Shown piece by piece: positions 51,632 to 60,210 of a stretch of DNA of 64,000 nt. The number at the start of each line of letters is the position of its first letter. Position 1 is the first letter of the stretch. The position numbers and the translations under genes were made by a program. Below the pieces are notes generated by a model that was not told the DNA's origin, made no database searches, and worked only from the letters and a program-made list of their open reading frames with translations. Source of the stretch: Verrucomicrobiota bacterium (GTDB taxonomy: Bacteria > Verrucomicrobiota > Verrucomicrobiia > Limisphaerales > UBA11320); contig JACQFQ010000002.1 in assembly GCA_016199985.1 (NCBI GenBank), forward strand, positions 31,471 to 95,470. Direction: 5' to 3'.

Positions 51632-52771
51632 ATGGCCACCATTGCGCGCATCCCCATCACAAACATTTACGCCGGGGGCGACTACACGGGTCGTGTCCTC
51701 ATCGGTCCCCAGAAAAAGCCGATGAACGTGCTTCTCGACACGGGCAGCAGCGCCTTTGCCATCGATGGGCACAAATACCATCCCCAAATTCCGGCCGGCG
51801 ACAAAACGACGAAGCTGGCCCAAACCCAATCCTACGGCGATGGCAGCCACTGGGCCGGCGCCGTGATCGAAACCAACGTCGTCGTTGGAGACGGCGCGTC
51901 CCCAGTGAACGCGTCTGGCGTGAGCGTCGCGGTCGCTTATGAGGCTTCCTCGGACATGTTCGGATTGTCGGATGGCATCCTCGGCCTCGCTTACGCGGCG
52001 CTCGACGACGCTTTCGCTATGCCGGATGCGACGTGGCCAAAGCGCTACTCCAGCGCGCAAATCGAGAGCGAGGGCGCCGGGGACCAGATCGTGCCGTATC
52101 TCACCGATATCGCCAAACTCGGCATCGTCTCCGATAAAATCGCCTTCTACACGCAGCGCTCTTTCATCCATGTAGGCGGAGGACCCAACGACCCGCTGAA
52201 CCAGGGCGTGATGGTCCTTGGTGGCGGCGAGGAAAGCGCCGACCTCTACACGGGGCCTTTCCAAACGGCGAAGGTCCTTGCGGACCGCTATTACAACACC
52301 AACCTCAAGGCGATCCGGGTCGGAAACGCAACGGTTCACGTGCCCGCCCGCGGCCAGATGGGCATGCCATCGAATTCCATCGTGGACAGTGGCACGCAAA
52401 CCATTGACCTCGGGCCGCGACTCATTCACGCGATCCTGTCGAAGTTCAGCGCCAGCCAGCGGGCGCTGCTGCAGCCGGCGATCTTCAACAACCAGTTCGT
52501 CGCCGCGTCGGATCTCGACCTGGCCAGATGGCCCGACCTCGAGTTCATCCTGCAAGGCGACAGCGGGGACGTGTCATTGCGCGTCAGCCCGCGCGACTAC
52601 TGGCAGGTCAACGTGCAGAAAGCCGGCGCGGCCGTGGCGGCGATCTCGGTGGGGAGCAACGGCCTCGCGATCCTCGGCCTCCCGCTGATGAATGGCTATT
52701 TCACGATCTTTGACGGCGAGGCGGACAACGGCAGGGGTGTCGTCAAGTTCGCGACCAGCAAGCGACCCTGA
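51632..52771 (+). CDS. Pepsin-family (A1) aspartic protease
   Basis: The 379-residue protein has the two-lobed pepsin architecture. The first catalytic motif is LLDTGSS (Asp36), the flap tyrosine is Tyr68 in SYGDGSHWAG, and DGILGLAY (114-121) matches the strand after the flap. The second catalytic motif is IVDSGTQ (Asp252). The C-terminal AILGLPLMNGYFTIFD matches the pepsin ILGdxFLRxYYxVFD strand. Both aspartates are intact, so it should be active at acidic pH by family rule. No signal peptide or propeptide is visible: the mature fold begins within about 15 residues, as in the cytoplasmic bacterial pepsin homologues shewasin and marinin. A1 proteases are common in eukaryotes and rare in bacteria. 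The start ATG at 51632 has only a weak AGAG upstream. The neighbours do not suggest a substrate. Confidence 0.88.
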   Translation: MATIARIPITNIYAGGDYTGRVLIGPQKKPMNVLLDTGSSAFAIDGHKYHPQIPAGDKTTKLAQTQSYGDGSHWAGAVIETNVVVGDGASPVNASGVSVAVAYEASSDMFGLSDGILGLAYAALDDAFAMPDATWPKRYSSAQIESEGAGDQIVPYLTDIAKLGIVSDKIAFYTQRSFIHVGGGPNDPLNQGVMVLGGGEESADLYTGPFQTAKVLADRYYNTNLKAIRVGNATVHVPARGQMGMPSNSIVDSGTQTIDLGPRLIHAILSKFSASQRALLQPAIFNNQFVAASDLDLARWPDLEFILQGDSGDVSLRVSPRDYWQVNVQKAGAAVAAISVGSNGLAILGLPLMNGYFTIFDGEADNGRGVVKFATSKRP

Positions 52772-52872
52772 ACCGGAGCAAAACTACTTTGGCGTGGATG
52801 TCCTGTCCGCTCTCGCTCGTTCGTCGTATCCTTGAACGAACGAAAAACATCAACCATTCCTGATACAACAAC

Positions 52873-53307
52873 ATGAGCGCACAACCCCAAGACACGACAC
52901 CGCAAGGCGAATACCTACTGCTATTCCGAGGAAAGGATTGGTATAATGACCTTTCTCCTGAAGAACTCCAAGCGGCCATGACCCAATTCAAAACCTGGTT
53001 CGACCGTCTGACGGAGCAGGGCAAACTGAAAGGGGCGCAACCTCTCGTTCGCCAGGGAAGGGTTGTTTCCGGAAAAGACGGACGGGTTGTGGCCGATGGA
53101 CCGTTTGCGGAATCCAAGGAAGCCATCGGCGGCTACTTCCTGCTGGCAGTGAACAGCCTCGATGAGGCGGTCCAGATCGCCAGAGGCTGTCCCGGCCTGG
53201 AACACGGCATGACGGTCGAAGTTCGGCCTGTTGCCGAAGAATGCCCGATGATGGCGCGCGCGCGACAGGTTCTGTCTGAACAACAGCTTGCGCACGCCGG
53301 CGCGTAG
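52873..53307 (+). CDS. YCII/DGPF-domain protein
   Basis: A 144-residue protein of the YCII-related (DGPF) family, with the typical N-terminal strand YLLLFRGKDWYNDLSPEE, a helix with MTQFKTWFDRL, the conserved VVADGPFAESKEAIGGYFLL and the closing EVRPV strand. Family members have a ferredoxin-like fold with a conserved His/Asp site; they are small cytoplasmic proteins, often encoded next to ECF sigma factors, and their biochemical role is unclear. Here the DGPF loop is intact, but no sigma factor is adjacent (the nearest is 10 kb away, on the other strand). No Shine-Dalgarno is obvious. It is followed at once by a strong terminator, so the transcript ends here; it starts 101 bases after the protease gene and may be co-transcribed with it. 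Confidence 0.85.
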   Translation: MSAQPQDTTPQGEYLLLFRGKDWYNDLSPEELQAAMTQFKTWFDRLTEQGKLKGAQPLVRQGRVVSGKDGRVVADGPFAESKEAIGGYFLLAVNSLDEAVQIARGCPGLEHGMTVEVRPVAEECPMMARARQVLSEQQLAHAGA

Positions 53308-53364
53308 CTTTCCGATTGCGGTTGCGTCGCTACGAGGCGGTCCACTCGATCTCAACACCAACGA

Positions 53365-53407
53365 CCCGCCACGGGGAGAAGTCTCCTCAGTGGCGGGATT
53401 TTTTTTT
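53365..53407 (+). terminator. Intrinsic terminator after the YCII gene
   Basis: CCCGCCAC at 53365-53372 pairs with GTGGCGGG at 53390-53397, with an inner GGAG/CTCC stem closing on AAGT, followed by ATTTTTTTTT (53398-53407). It ends plus-strand transcripts about 60 bases after the stop at 53307, before the convergent lipase gene. Confidence 0.9.
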
Positions 53408-53487
53408 GTCATGAAGCGGAAAAGAGGGTCGCGCTCGCGATCCTCATCCCACGTGGCGCCATGGCTTCTCGGCGAACTCGTCGGGAG

Positions 53488-54300
53488 TCAGAATGGGTTT
53501 CGTTGTAGGTTCTTCTCCGTGTTGTTGACGTAGTTTTCAATCGCATGGTCGTTAAATGGGGCCACCTTGCCATGCAAGAACTCGTCCAGGTCGCCTTTCA
53601 AGCGTTCGAGGAGCTTGTTCCAGAAATGCATGTCGGCATGCACCACTCCGCTGGCATCGAATGTCAGCGATGTTCCCACGTGGCTGTACCCCATTTCGCG
53701 TGTGGCCACACGAGTGACCACATCGGAGTTGTTGACGTAGCGGAAGGTGAACTCGCCGAAATCGCCATCAAACCGGTCGGTGAACTGGAGGCTGCCCACG
53801 CGAGGCGAGCCATAGGTGTAAAGGCCGTGAACGGGCTTGAGTCCAAGCCGCAGTTTGGCCGTGGCCAAGGTGGCCAGCGCGGCGCCGAGGCTGTGGCCGG
53901 TGAACCACAGGGATTGTTGGCGATATTGATGGTTCTGAATCGTCTGCTCCACCTGGCCCCAAACCGATTTCAGGGCCGCCCAGAAACCGTAATGAACCAA
54001 CCCCACCTCGGTCATGGCCAAGACAACGTCGGCGTCGGTGATCCAGTCCGTCAACTTGTCCGGTTGCGTGCCGCGGAAGGCTACCACCACCGCCTCCGCA
54101 TTGCTCGCGACGAAAGCCTGCGTGTCCCACTCGGCTTCCGGCGGCGATTCGATAAAGCTTGAGCGATCGAAGCCCCAGGTCTTTAGAGTGGCGTCAATCG
54201 CGCCGGCGTCCTGGTAAGCCAGTTGAGCGGCCATTGCGAGGCTGAGGGCGTTCTCAGCACGCCAGCGGGTGGTGTTCGGGTTCAGTTGAAAGTTTGGCAT
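53488..54300 (-). CDS. Class 3 lipase (alpha/beta hydrolase)
   Basis: A 270-residue protein of the lipase class 3 family. AVVVAFRGTQ (70-79) is the family's oxyanion strand, FTGHSLGAALA carries the nucleophile Ser137, YTYGSPRVG (161-169) the following strand. Asp193 in YVNNSDVV and His252 in FNDHAIENYV complete the expected triad. The family hydrolyses triacylglycerols or phospholipid acyl esters. No signal peptide is present, so it is either cytoplasmic or exported by another route; related bacterial proteins are of both kinds. The start ATG at 54300 is preceded by a weak GGAA. It converges with the YCII gene, and the kinase gene lies 215 bases upstream on the same strand; the gap shows no terminator, so read-through from that cluster is possible. 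Confidence 0.9.
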   Translation of the reverse strand: MPNFQLNPNTTRWRAENALSLAMAAQLAYQDAGAIDATLKTWGFDRSSFIESPPEAEWDTQAFVASNAEAVVVAFRGTQPDKLTDWITDADVVLAMTEVGLVHYGFWAALKSVWGQVEQTIQNHQYRQQSLWFTGHSLGAALATLATAKLRLGLKPVHGLYTYGSPRVGSLQFTDRFDGDFGEFTFRYVNNSDVVTRVATREMGYSHVGTSLTFDASGVVHADMHFWNKLLERLKGDLDEFLHGKVAPFNDHAIENYVNNTEKNLQRNPF

Positions 54301-54515
54301 GATTCAGTTCCGTATGAGCTTGCTCACGTTGCCTGGTGGATGCAACTGCCTAGACATGCCCATGGCCTCAGGGATGAATTGCGTGAACTGCTGTGAGGGC
54401 AATCAGCGTCGCGTTGTACAGACTACGGAGGATCGAAGCGGTTCTTACAACGAACTGCAACGATAGTCATCGCGCGCTTGATGTTGACCTGTAGGCGACA
54501 ATCAGAGGGGCGCTC

Positions 54516-57500
54516 CTATTGCCGCGTCTTGGCGGTTTTCAGTATGGATTCCAATCTCTCAGCTCGTTCTCGGAGGGCGGCGCTGTCCGGCACGAGCGGG
54601 ATGAGGCGCTTGATGTGAAACAGGGCGGCAAAGGCGTCCTCTCGCTGCCACGCCAGTTCAGCTTGTTGAGTGTGCCAGGCTGTAAGGCGCTCGGCGTCCT
54701 GCTTCGAGCCTAGCGCTCTGCTTCTTGAGGCCTCGCCCCAACGATCCTTCAGTTCGCCGACCGAGAGAGCGGTGGTCTCGTCGAGCTCGATGCGCTGGGC
54801 TGACAGCAACTCCGCCATGATTCGCAGTTCACGAGAGCTTACGGGCTCCGCATCCAGTCGCCAGATGGATTGTTCCCAATCAAAAGGGCTGCCGACGCCA
54901 ATGTGCCGACGCCACGCGCTGTCGCTGGACACATCCTCTCGTCCCCTTGTCCAGCGATCCGCCGACAAACGCTTTGCCAACACTCGGCTCCCATCGTCCA
55001 GAAAGCGGGCCTGCCAAAGGTTGAAAGGAAGCCTCAGCGGCGGGGTGAGCGGCGTGCCCGCGTGCTCCTCGGATTCAAGGTCCCAGACCTGGACCGTGTC
55101 GTCGCTGGCGGCCGTCACGACCTTGGACCCGCTGCGATCAAATGCGGCGGAGACAAAACCATGGTCGTAGCGAAACTTTCGGACCTCTTCCCACGAGCCA
55201 ACGCGCCATTGCTTGACCACGCGATCTTCGCCGGCGGTCAGCAGGAATCGGCTGTCAGGGCTGAAGGTGGCCGCGGTCACGCCGTCCTGGTGCTGGAGTT
55301 TGGGCCCTATGCGGCTTCCATCCTTCGCGTCCCATATGAACGCCGCCATGGGCTTTTCGTCGTCGTCGCGGCATGCGCTGGCGAGCATTTTGCAGTCGGG
55401 ACTGAACTGGGCGGAATCAACATGGTGGGGATGGGGCAGGGCGGCGATGATGTCCCCTGTCGCGGCGTTGATCAGCAGGGCGTTTGTCAGGCAGAAAGCC
55501 ACCATCCTGCTTGCGTCCGCGCTCAGGGCGGCGCCCGCCTCCGAGGGGTGCTGATACGGTTTCCCTCGCATCGCGCCGCGCTCCATATCCCAAAGCTCGA
55601 CCGTTGAATTGTGAACGAGCACGACACGTTGGCCGTTCGCGCTCACACCGGCTATCAGATCGCTCGGGGCTTCAGGAACGAAGTGGGCGAGGGCGATCGC
55701 AGAACCCCGGCGGCTTCCATCCGATCCGTAAACCTGGCCAGTCAATCCTTGCGCGCCGCTTTCGGACGACGCTTCAGAGACGAGAAAAAAAACTCCTCCA
55801 TCCGCGCTGAACCTCATATCCCTGATCTTGCCGGGGGCCGACGCGGGCCGCCCCGCCGGAGATCCGGAGCGCGTCCAATAAACCTGAACGGAGTTGGTGC
55901 TGATCAGGGCGAAGTGGCTGCCGTCGGGGCTGTGGATTGCCGGTTTGGATTCCCTCCATGCCTCTGTGGGGAGATTCCATATCGTGACGATGCCTCCGGT
56001 TGTCATCGTGGCGACGAGACTACCGTCCGGACTGAACCTGGCCTTGTGCACGAATGAATTATGTCGGAGAGCGGGGTAAGCCTCTGTTCGTCGCTGCACA
56101 TCCCAGATGCGGGCGGTGTAATCGTCGCAAGCTGTCAGCAAATAGCGGCGGTCCGGACTGAACTGAACACTGTGCACGGGCGCATCGTGGGGGAAAAGAA
56201 AACGAGGCTGCAGCAAGGACAAATCCCAGACGCGCGCCAGGTGATCAAAGCCGGCCGTGGCCAAGTACGCGCCGTTCGGGCTGAATTGAGCGTCGTAGAC
56301 CCAAGTCGGAGCGCCTGCTTTGGGAGGGTGCCAGAGACGCTCAGGGCGCGGTTGGAGCGTGGATCCGTCCATGACGTTCGCGTAGGCGTCGTCTCCAGCC
56401 ACCACAATCCAACGATCATCCTCGCTGATTGAAACCGTTCTGTGTTTCCCGGAGTCGCCCATATGCTCCGCCAACACCTCAGAGGCGCGCCACTCCCAGA
56501 TGCGAATAAGGGAGCGGGCGCCCTGCGGAGAGTCCCACTGCCCCGCGACGATAACCCGGGTTCCCTCGCGGTCAAACACAGCGCTCTGAACTTCCCCCGG
56601 ATGGCGCAGAGTTCCCAGTCTCCTGGATGTTTCCACATCCCAGATGAGAACAGTCCGGTCGGTGCTTGCGGAGACGAGGAGTTTGCCGTCCCGGCTCCAG
56701 GCGACGGACATCACCTCCCCCGTGTGCCCCAAGAGCGTTCGAAGGGGTTCATGCTCCCGCAACGCGCGGACGAGGACGCGGCCATCCTTGAGCCCCTCCG
56801 CAATGTGTGTGCCTCGAGGGCTGAAGGCGAGATCGTGGATCTCGGCGTCTTCGAAGAACAGCGCCGCTTTCTGAGGAGAGTACCGCAGAGCGGTTTGGAG
56901 ATTCATGCGATGGCGCATCGCCCTGCGAGGGCGCTGCTCATCGAGCCGCAAAGCCTCCGCATACCAGGGCAGGGAGCCCAATAGGTCGCCTCGGGCGGCG
57001 ATGCGAGCTCCCGCGGCCGCGTGGACATCGGCCACGCGTTTGCTTTCTTGCTCCCGCTGGCGCCGCACCCTGAGGATCTCGTAGCCCGCAAGCATGCCCA
57101 CCGCCAGCCCCAGAACCGCGAGCTTTGTGAGCCCGCGAGCGAGCCTCTCGAGCAGTCGCAGGCGCTTGACCGATTCACCCGCGTGCAGCAGGACAAGCTC
57201 CTGGTGCAGTTCTTCGGCCGATCCGTACCGAATCCGCAGGTTGGGCTCGCAGGCCTTGAGAACCACCTCGTTGAGTTCAGTGAGCTGGGTGAGGTTGGGA
57301 GCATGGGTCCAGAACGCAGGCAGCGCCGGATGCTCAAGGCGATCGCGGCCTGTGCTCAGTTCATAGAGAACTTTGCCGAGGCTGTAGACATCGGCTTGCT
57401 TGCTGGGAATACCCTCGGGCGCCACGTAGCCCAGCGAGCCTCCTGGAATCGAAGCGGCGCAGGCTTGGGTCACCATCCCGATATCGGCGAGCTTGGGCGC

Positions 57501-57980
57501 TCCGTTCACGATGATCAGGTTGGAGGGCTTGATATCGCGATGCACCAGGCCCCTCTTGTGCAGATAGGCCAGGGCGGAACTGGTGGCCAAGCCGAAGGCC
57601 AGGCACTCTTCGTAGCTGAGCGCCTTTCGACCCGCCACCGTCGCCGCGATCGTCTTGGGCTCATAGGTGTCGGGATTGATCGGGCTGGTCCCGTCCTTGG
57701 GATCAGCAAGCTCCATGACCGAATAGAAGTAGCCCTCCTCGTCGTTCCGGCCAATCTGTAGAATGTCCACAAAACCCTCGTGGCTTCGCGAGATCGGTTC
57801 AAATGTTTCGATTCCGTGAAGCTCGCGATCGAAGGGCCGATCCTGGTCGAACTGTTGCCGATAGACCACTTTTACCGCGCGGAACGTTCCCATGATATTC
57901 CGCGCGAGCCACACCTCTCCATAGCTACCGCGTCCGATTTTGCGGAGGAGCTCATGGTCCGGGATTCTTGGGGCGCTCAT
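54516..57980 (-). CDS. Membrane Ser/Thr protein kinase with ~14 WD40 repeats
   Basis: The frame opens at 58109 (1,197 codons) and overlaps the upstream glycosyltransferase; ATGs at 58055 and 57980 also exist. I chose 57980 (MSAPRIPDHELLRKIGRG) because related kinases begin just before the glycine loop and the overlap disappears. In long-frame numbering: GRGSYG 59-64, Lys80 in AVK, HRDIKPSN 190-197 (Asp192 catalytic), DIG 209-211 in place of DFG, APEG 230-233. A membrane helix follows (328-345, KLAVLGLAVGMLAGYEI), then about 14 WD40 blades such as ARVWDL, ARIWDV, VKQWRV, VQVWDL, enough for two seven-bladed propellers. The kinase domain is thus cytoplasmic and the propellers outside, assuming one membrane pass. 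Such Hanks-type kinases phosphorylate serine or threonine; substrates are unknown. It is last in the minus-strand cluster. Confidence 0.88.
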   Translation of the reverse strand: MSAPRIPDHELLRKIGRGSYGEVWLARNIMGTFRAVKVVYRQQFDQDRPFDRELHGIETFEPISRSHEGFVDILQIGRNDEEGYFYSVMELADPKDGTSPINPDTYEPKTIAATVAGRKALSYEECLAFGLATSSALAYLHKRGLVHRDIKPSNLIIVNGAPKLADIGMVTQACAASIPGGSLGYVAPEGIPSKQADVYSLGKVLYELSTGRDRLEHPALPAFWTHAPNLTQLTELNEVVLKACEPNLRIRYGSAEELHQELVLLHAGESVKRLRLLERLARGLTKLAVLGLAVGMLAGYEILRVRRQREQESKRVADVHAAAGARIAARGDLLGSLPWYAEALRLDEQRPRRAMRHRMNLQTALRYSPQKAALFFEDAEIHDLAFSPRGTHIAEGLKDGRVLVRALREHEPLRTLLGHTGEVMSVAWSRDGKLLVSASTDRTVLIWDVETSRRLGTLRHPGEVQSAVFDREGTRVIVAGQWDSPQGARSLIRIWEWRASEVLAEHMGDSGKHRTVSISEDDRWIVVAGDDAYANVMDGSTLQPRPERLWHPPKAGAPTWVYDAQFSPNGAYLATAGFDHLARVWDLSLLQPRFLFPHDAPVHSVQFSPDRRYLLTACDDYTARIWDVQRRTEAYPALRHNSFVHKARFSPDGSLVATMTTGGIVTIWNLPTEAWRESKPAIHSPDGSHFALISTNSVQVYWTRSGSPAGRPASAPGKIRDMRFSADGGVFFLVSEASSESGAQGLTGQVYGSDGSRRGSAIALAHFVPEAPSDLIAGVSANGQRVVLVHNSTVELWDMERGAMRGKPYQHPSEAGAALSADASRMVAFCLTNALLINAATGDIIAALPHPHHVDSAQFSPDCKMLASACRDDDEKPMAAFIWDAKDGSRIGPKLQHQDGVTAATFSPDSRFLLTAGEDRVVKQWRVGSWEEVRKFRYDHGFVSAAFDRSGSKVVTAASDDTVQVWDLESEEHAGTPLTPPLRLPFNLWQARFLDDGSRVLAKRLSADRWTRGREDVSSDSAWRRHIGVGSPFDWEQSIWRLDAEPVSSRELRIMAELLSAQRIELDETTALSVGELKDRWGEASRSRALGSKQDAERLTAWHTQQAELAWQREDAFAALFHIKRLIPLVPDSAALRERAERLESILKTAKTRQ

Positions 57981-58029
57981 TTTGCTGTGTCTCGGACTTG
58001 CGGGCGGCTGTGGGAAGCCTCCTTCGGTT

Positions 58030-59802
58030 TCATGCGAGACGTCCGTTCGACTCATGCGCGGGCGCTCTCGCCTGAATGGGCAGGCTCGCCAACGCCGCGA
58101 GCCGGTCATCGTTGGACATCCCGCTCAGGTGAAGCACGAAGTCCCCGTCTCGATAGGTCGCCAAGCTCGAGTTCATGCTCGCCTGCCGCAGGACCTCAGT
58201 GTGGGTCGACACTTCAGGGAAGTAGCGGATGAGGTGCTTGAATGTGCTCTGCTCCCAAAGCGGCTTATAGCCATCGGGGTCTTCCCGCAATTCGCCGAGA
58301 AAGTAGACGCTCTCCAGGAGGCTGAACGACCATTCGCAGTTCCGAATCAAGAACACACCCATGTTCAGGCCGTTCTGGTCTTCGGTGCAGACGAGGTTGG
58401 CGCGCGTTTTTTCGATGAGACGCGAGGCGGGAAACTCAAGATCCATGACAACGGCGTCGGCGTCCACCCACATGACCCATGGGCTCTGCCGCGACATCAT
58501 CGCGTTCCGAACAGCGAGCACCTTGCTCCAGGACGGATGCCGCGAGGGATCGAGCGAAGCGCTGTAGCGAACCAGTGGATAGTCATGGCGGTCCGCGTAT
58601 CGCCGAAGTCGCTTCCCTGTGATGCTGGCGACAGGCGTCATCGCGTCATCGCTCAGTGTCACCAGGGTGACGCGGCATTGTCCTGAAGGGGCGCATCGCC
58701 CCTTGCTTCCCGCCTGGCTGATGAGCGAAACCTCCTTCGCAGGCCTGGCGGACGCGGTCGACTGGGAGTTGGGATCGGCGTCGTTAAAAAGCACCGCAGC
58801 GGCGCCAGCAACTCGGGCTTGCTCGGGCGTCAGGTAACTGAGCGCTCCCCCCCGAAAGTAACCTTCCACACGGGCGATCACTTCATCCGGGGAGATGAGG
58901 TCCATACAGCGGGGAAGGTCTCCCACGGGATCCTGGCAGAGGTTCACGGGAAGATCGCGCTCATCTCCGTCGCCCAGCGGCGCGACTCGGGATCTCCAGC
59001 ATCCGCCCTGGGAGCAGGAGAGCATGCCTACGTTGTGAATGAACTGATGCGCGGGGTAGGTCTCCCATTGGGGAGGCTCCCGGCCTCCGGCGACAACGAC
59101 GCAGGGTCTGTCATGCCCTCCAGTGTCCTTGCGTTCCACAGCCGCCGCTAGATGCATCAGGCACGTCACCCCGCAAAGAACCCCCTGCGAATGATAGACC
59201 AGGCGCACGAGTTGGCGTAGATCGGTCTTGCCCCGCAGGTCGATGACTCCTTGCAGCGGCGGGTGATGGTCGTGGGTCTCGCCCACCTGCACGAATTGAA
59301 TCCTACCCCGAAAGTAATCGACGACCGCCTGATAACGCTCGCTCGACCACCATTTGATCGTCACATCCCGCTTTCCGCCCGCCACGATGATCCAAAAAGG
59401 TGTTTCCTCTCCTGTCCGCTCGTGGATCTGCGAGTACCAGGACTTTTCAAGAGGCGAAAGATGGATGTCACCGTGGAAAGCCGATGGCTTGCATCGCAAT
59501 CCCAGGCTTGAGTTGAGGAATTCCGTGTAGGCCTGGACGTAGTGGTAAGGCGTCTGGTTGCAATGCTGGATGAGGTCTGCCCGACAGTCGAGAATCTCAA
59601 CCCCGGCGCCGCTTTCGTCCAGAGGGGTCAGATAGGGATTGTTTTCCCAAAGTTCGGCGGAGGGAGTGCGCACGTCCGTTGCAAATTGATTCGGATAGCA
59701 GAGATGCAGATCGCGGACGGCGGCTGTGAGCATGACAATGTCGCCCGCGGCGTAAGCGTTCTTCAGGATCAGCTTCCGCTTGGATGGACGATGCTTGCCC
59801 AT
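58030..59802 (-). CDS. Two-domain glycosyltransferase: GT9-like plus GT34-like
   Basis: A 590-residue protein. The N-terminal ~300 residues look like a heptosyltransferase-type GT9 domain: LILKNAYAAGDIVMLTAAVRD at the start, WIIVAGGKRDVTIKWW in the nucleotide-sugar fold and GVTCLMHLAAAVE before the C-terminal helix. A cysteine-rich stretch follows (CSQGGCW, NLC, PRC), similar to the metal-binding cysteine finger of autotransporter heptosyltransferases. The C-terminal part (about 370-560) resembles GT34 (GMA12/MNN10) galactosyltransferases: SWSKVLAVRNAM, WVDADAVVMD with D447-x-D449 as the metal-binding DxD, GLNMGVFLIRN, LWEQSTF and FVLHLSGM. It probably adds two sugars, in order, to a protein or glycan; acceptors are unknown. 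No membrane segment is seen. It starts 29 bases after the 90-residue repeat peptide gene and its stop lies 49 bases before the chosen kinase start. Confidence 0.8.
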   Translation of the reverse strand: MGKHRPSKRKLILKNAYAAGDIVMLTAAVRDLHLCYPNQFATDVRTPSAELWENNPYLTPLDESGAGVEILDCRADLIQHCNQTPYHYVQAYTEFLNSSLGLRCKPSAFHGDIHLSPLEKSWYSQIHERTGEETPFWIIVAGGKRDVTIKWWSSERYQAVVDYFRGRIQFVQVGETHDHHPPLQGVIDLRGKTDLRQLVRLVYHSQGVLCGVTCLMHLAAAVERKDTGGHDRPCVVVAGGREPPQWETYPAHQFIHNVGMLSCSQGGCWRSRVAPLGDGDERDLPVNLCQDPVGDLPRCMDLISPDEVIARVEGYFRGGALSYLTPEQARVAGAAAVLFNDADPNSQSTASARPAKEVSLISQAGSKGRCAPSGQCRVTLVTLSDDAMTPVASITGKRLRRYADRHDYPLVRYSASLDPSRHPSWSKVLAVRNAMMSRQSPWVMWVDADAVVMDLEFPASRLIEKTRANLVCTEDQNGLNMGVFLIRNCEWSFSLLESVYFLGELREDPDGYKPLWEQSTFKHLIRYFPEVSTHTEVLRQASMNSSLATYRDGDFVLHLSGMSNDDRLAALASLPIQARAPAHESNGRLA

Positions 59803-59831
59803 GCGACGCTCCCTGGTGACAAGCCACGGGG

Positions 59832-60104
59832 CTAGCGCGTCGGACCATCAGGGCTCTTGCGGGGACTATCAGGACTTTTCCTCGGACTGTCCGGACTCTT
59901 GCGCGGGCTATCGGGGCTTCTCCGAAAGGCCGCGCCTCCTCCACCGCTGCCCGGCAGTTGGGGCGCGCCAGGAGGGAGGGCCGTTCCAGCCGGCACCGAA
60001 CCAGAATCGTCCGTTCCTATGATCGTGAGGACCTGGCCGGGTCGGAGTGTGATGCAGATGGGACTGGGACTGTAGCCGGGGGGGATCGGTGGGTTGGGTC
60101 TCAT
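59832..60104 (-). CDS. 90-residue peptide with (SPDSPRK)n C-terminal repeats
   Basis: A small protein with a conserved-looking N-terminal half (PPIPPGYSPSPICITLRPGQ, VLTIIGTDDSG), a glycine/proline linker and a tail of about four 7-residue units, SPDSPRK, SPDSPRK, SPDSPRK, SPDGPTR. The repeat occupies 59835-59918 with a 21-base period. Synonymous codons differ between units (Pro CCG/CCT/CCC, Ser AGT/AGC, Lys AAG/AAA, Arg CGC/AGG, Asp GAT/GAC), so the peptide, not the DNA, seems to be kept. The tail is rich in serine and basic residues, a plausible kinase or glycosyltransferase target, and the gene sits directly before a glycosyltransferase and a Ser/Thr kinase. No signal peptide. No family is recognised. 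It could be a modified peptide, a substrate or a linker protein; the start ATG has no Shine-Dalgarno. Coding status rests on the tight spacing and the codon-varied repeats. Confidence 0.55.
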   Translation of the reverse strand: MRPNPPIPPGYSPSPICITLRPGQVLTIIGTDDSGSVPAGTALPPGAPQLPGSGGGGAAFRRSPDSPRKSPDSPRKSPDSPRKSPDGPTR

Positions 60105-60210
60105 GATGTTGAAGTGATGGGGGGTGAGTTGTGGCGAAGCCTACCTGGGCCATTTTCATGCTGCAAACAAAACGCGAGAGGGTCGGGCTTCTGAGGACAT
60201 AGGGCGGACT

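Noticed and set aside
52817..52842. GTTCG/CGAAC inverted repeat between the protease and YCII genes as a terminator
   Set aside because: Only a 5-bp stem with a 13-base loop and no T run.
59857..60075. Plus-strand ORF with GLSGLLR repeats
   Set aside because: Antisense of the SPDSPRK heptads; the minus-strand frame fits the operon spacing better.
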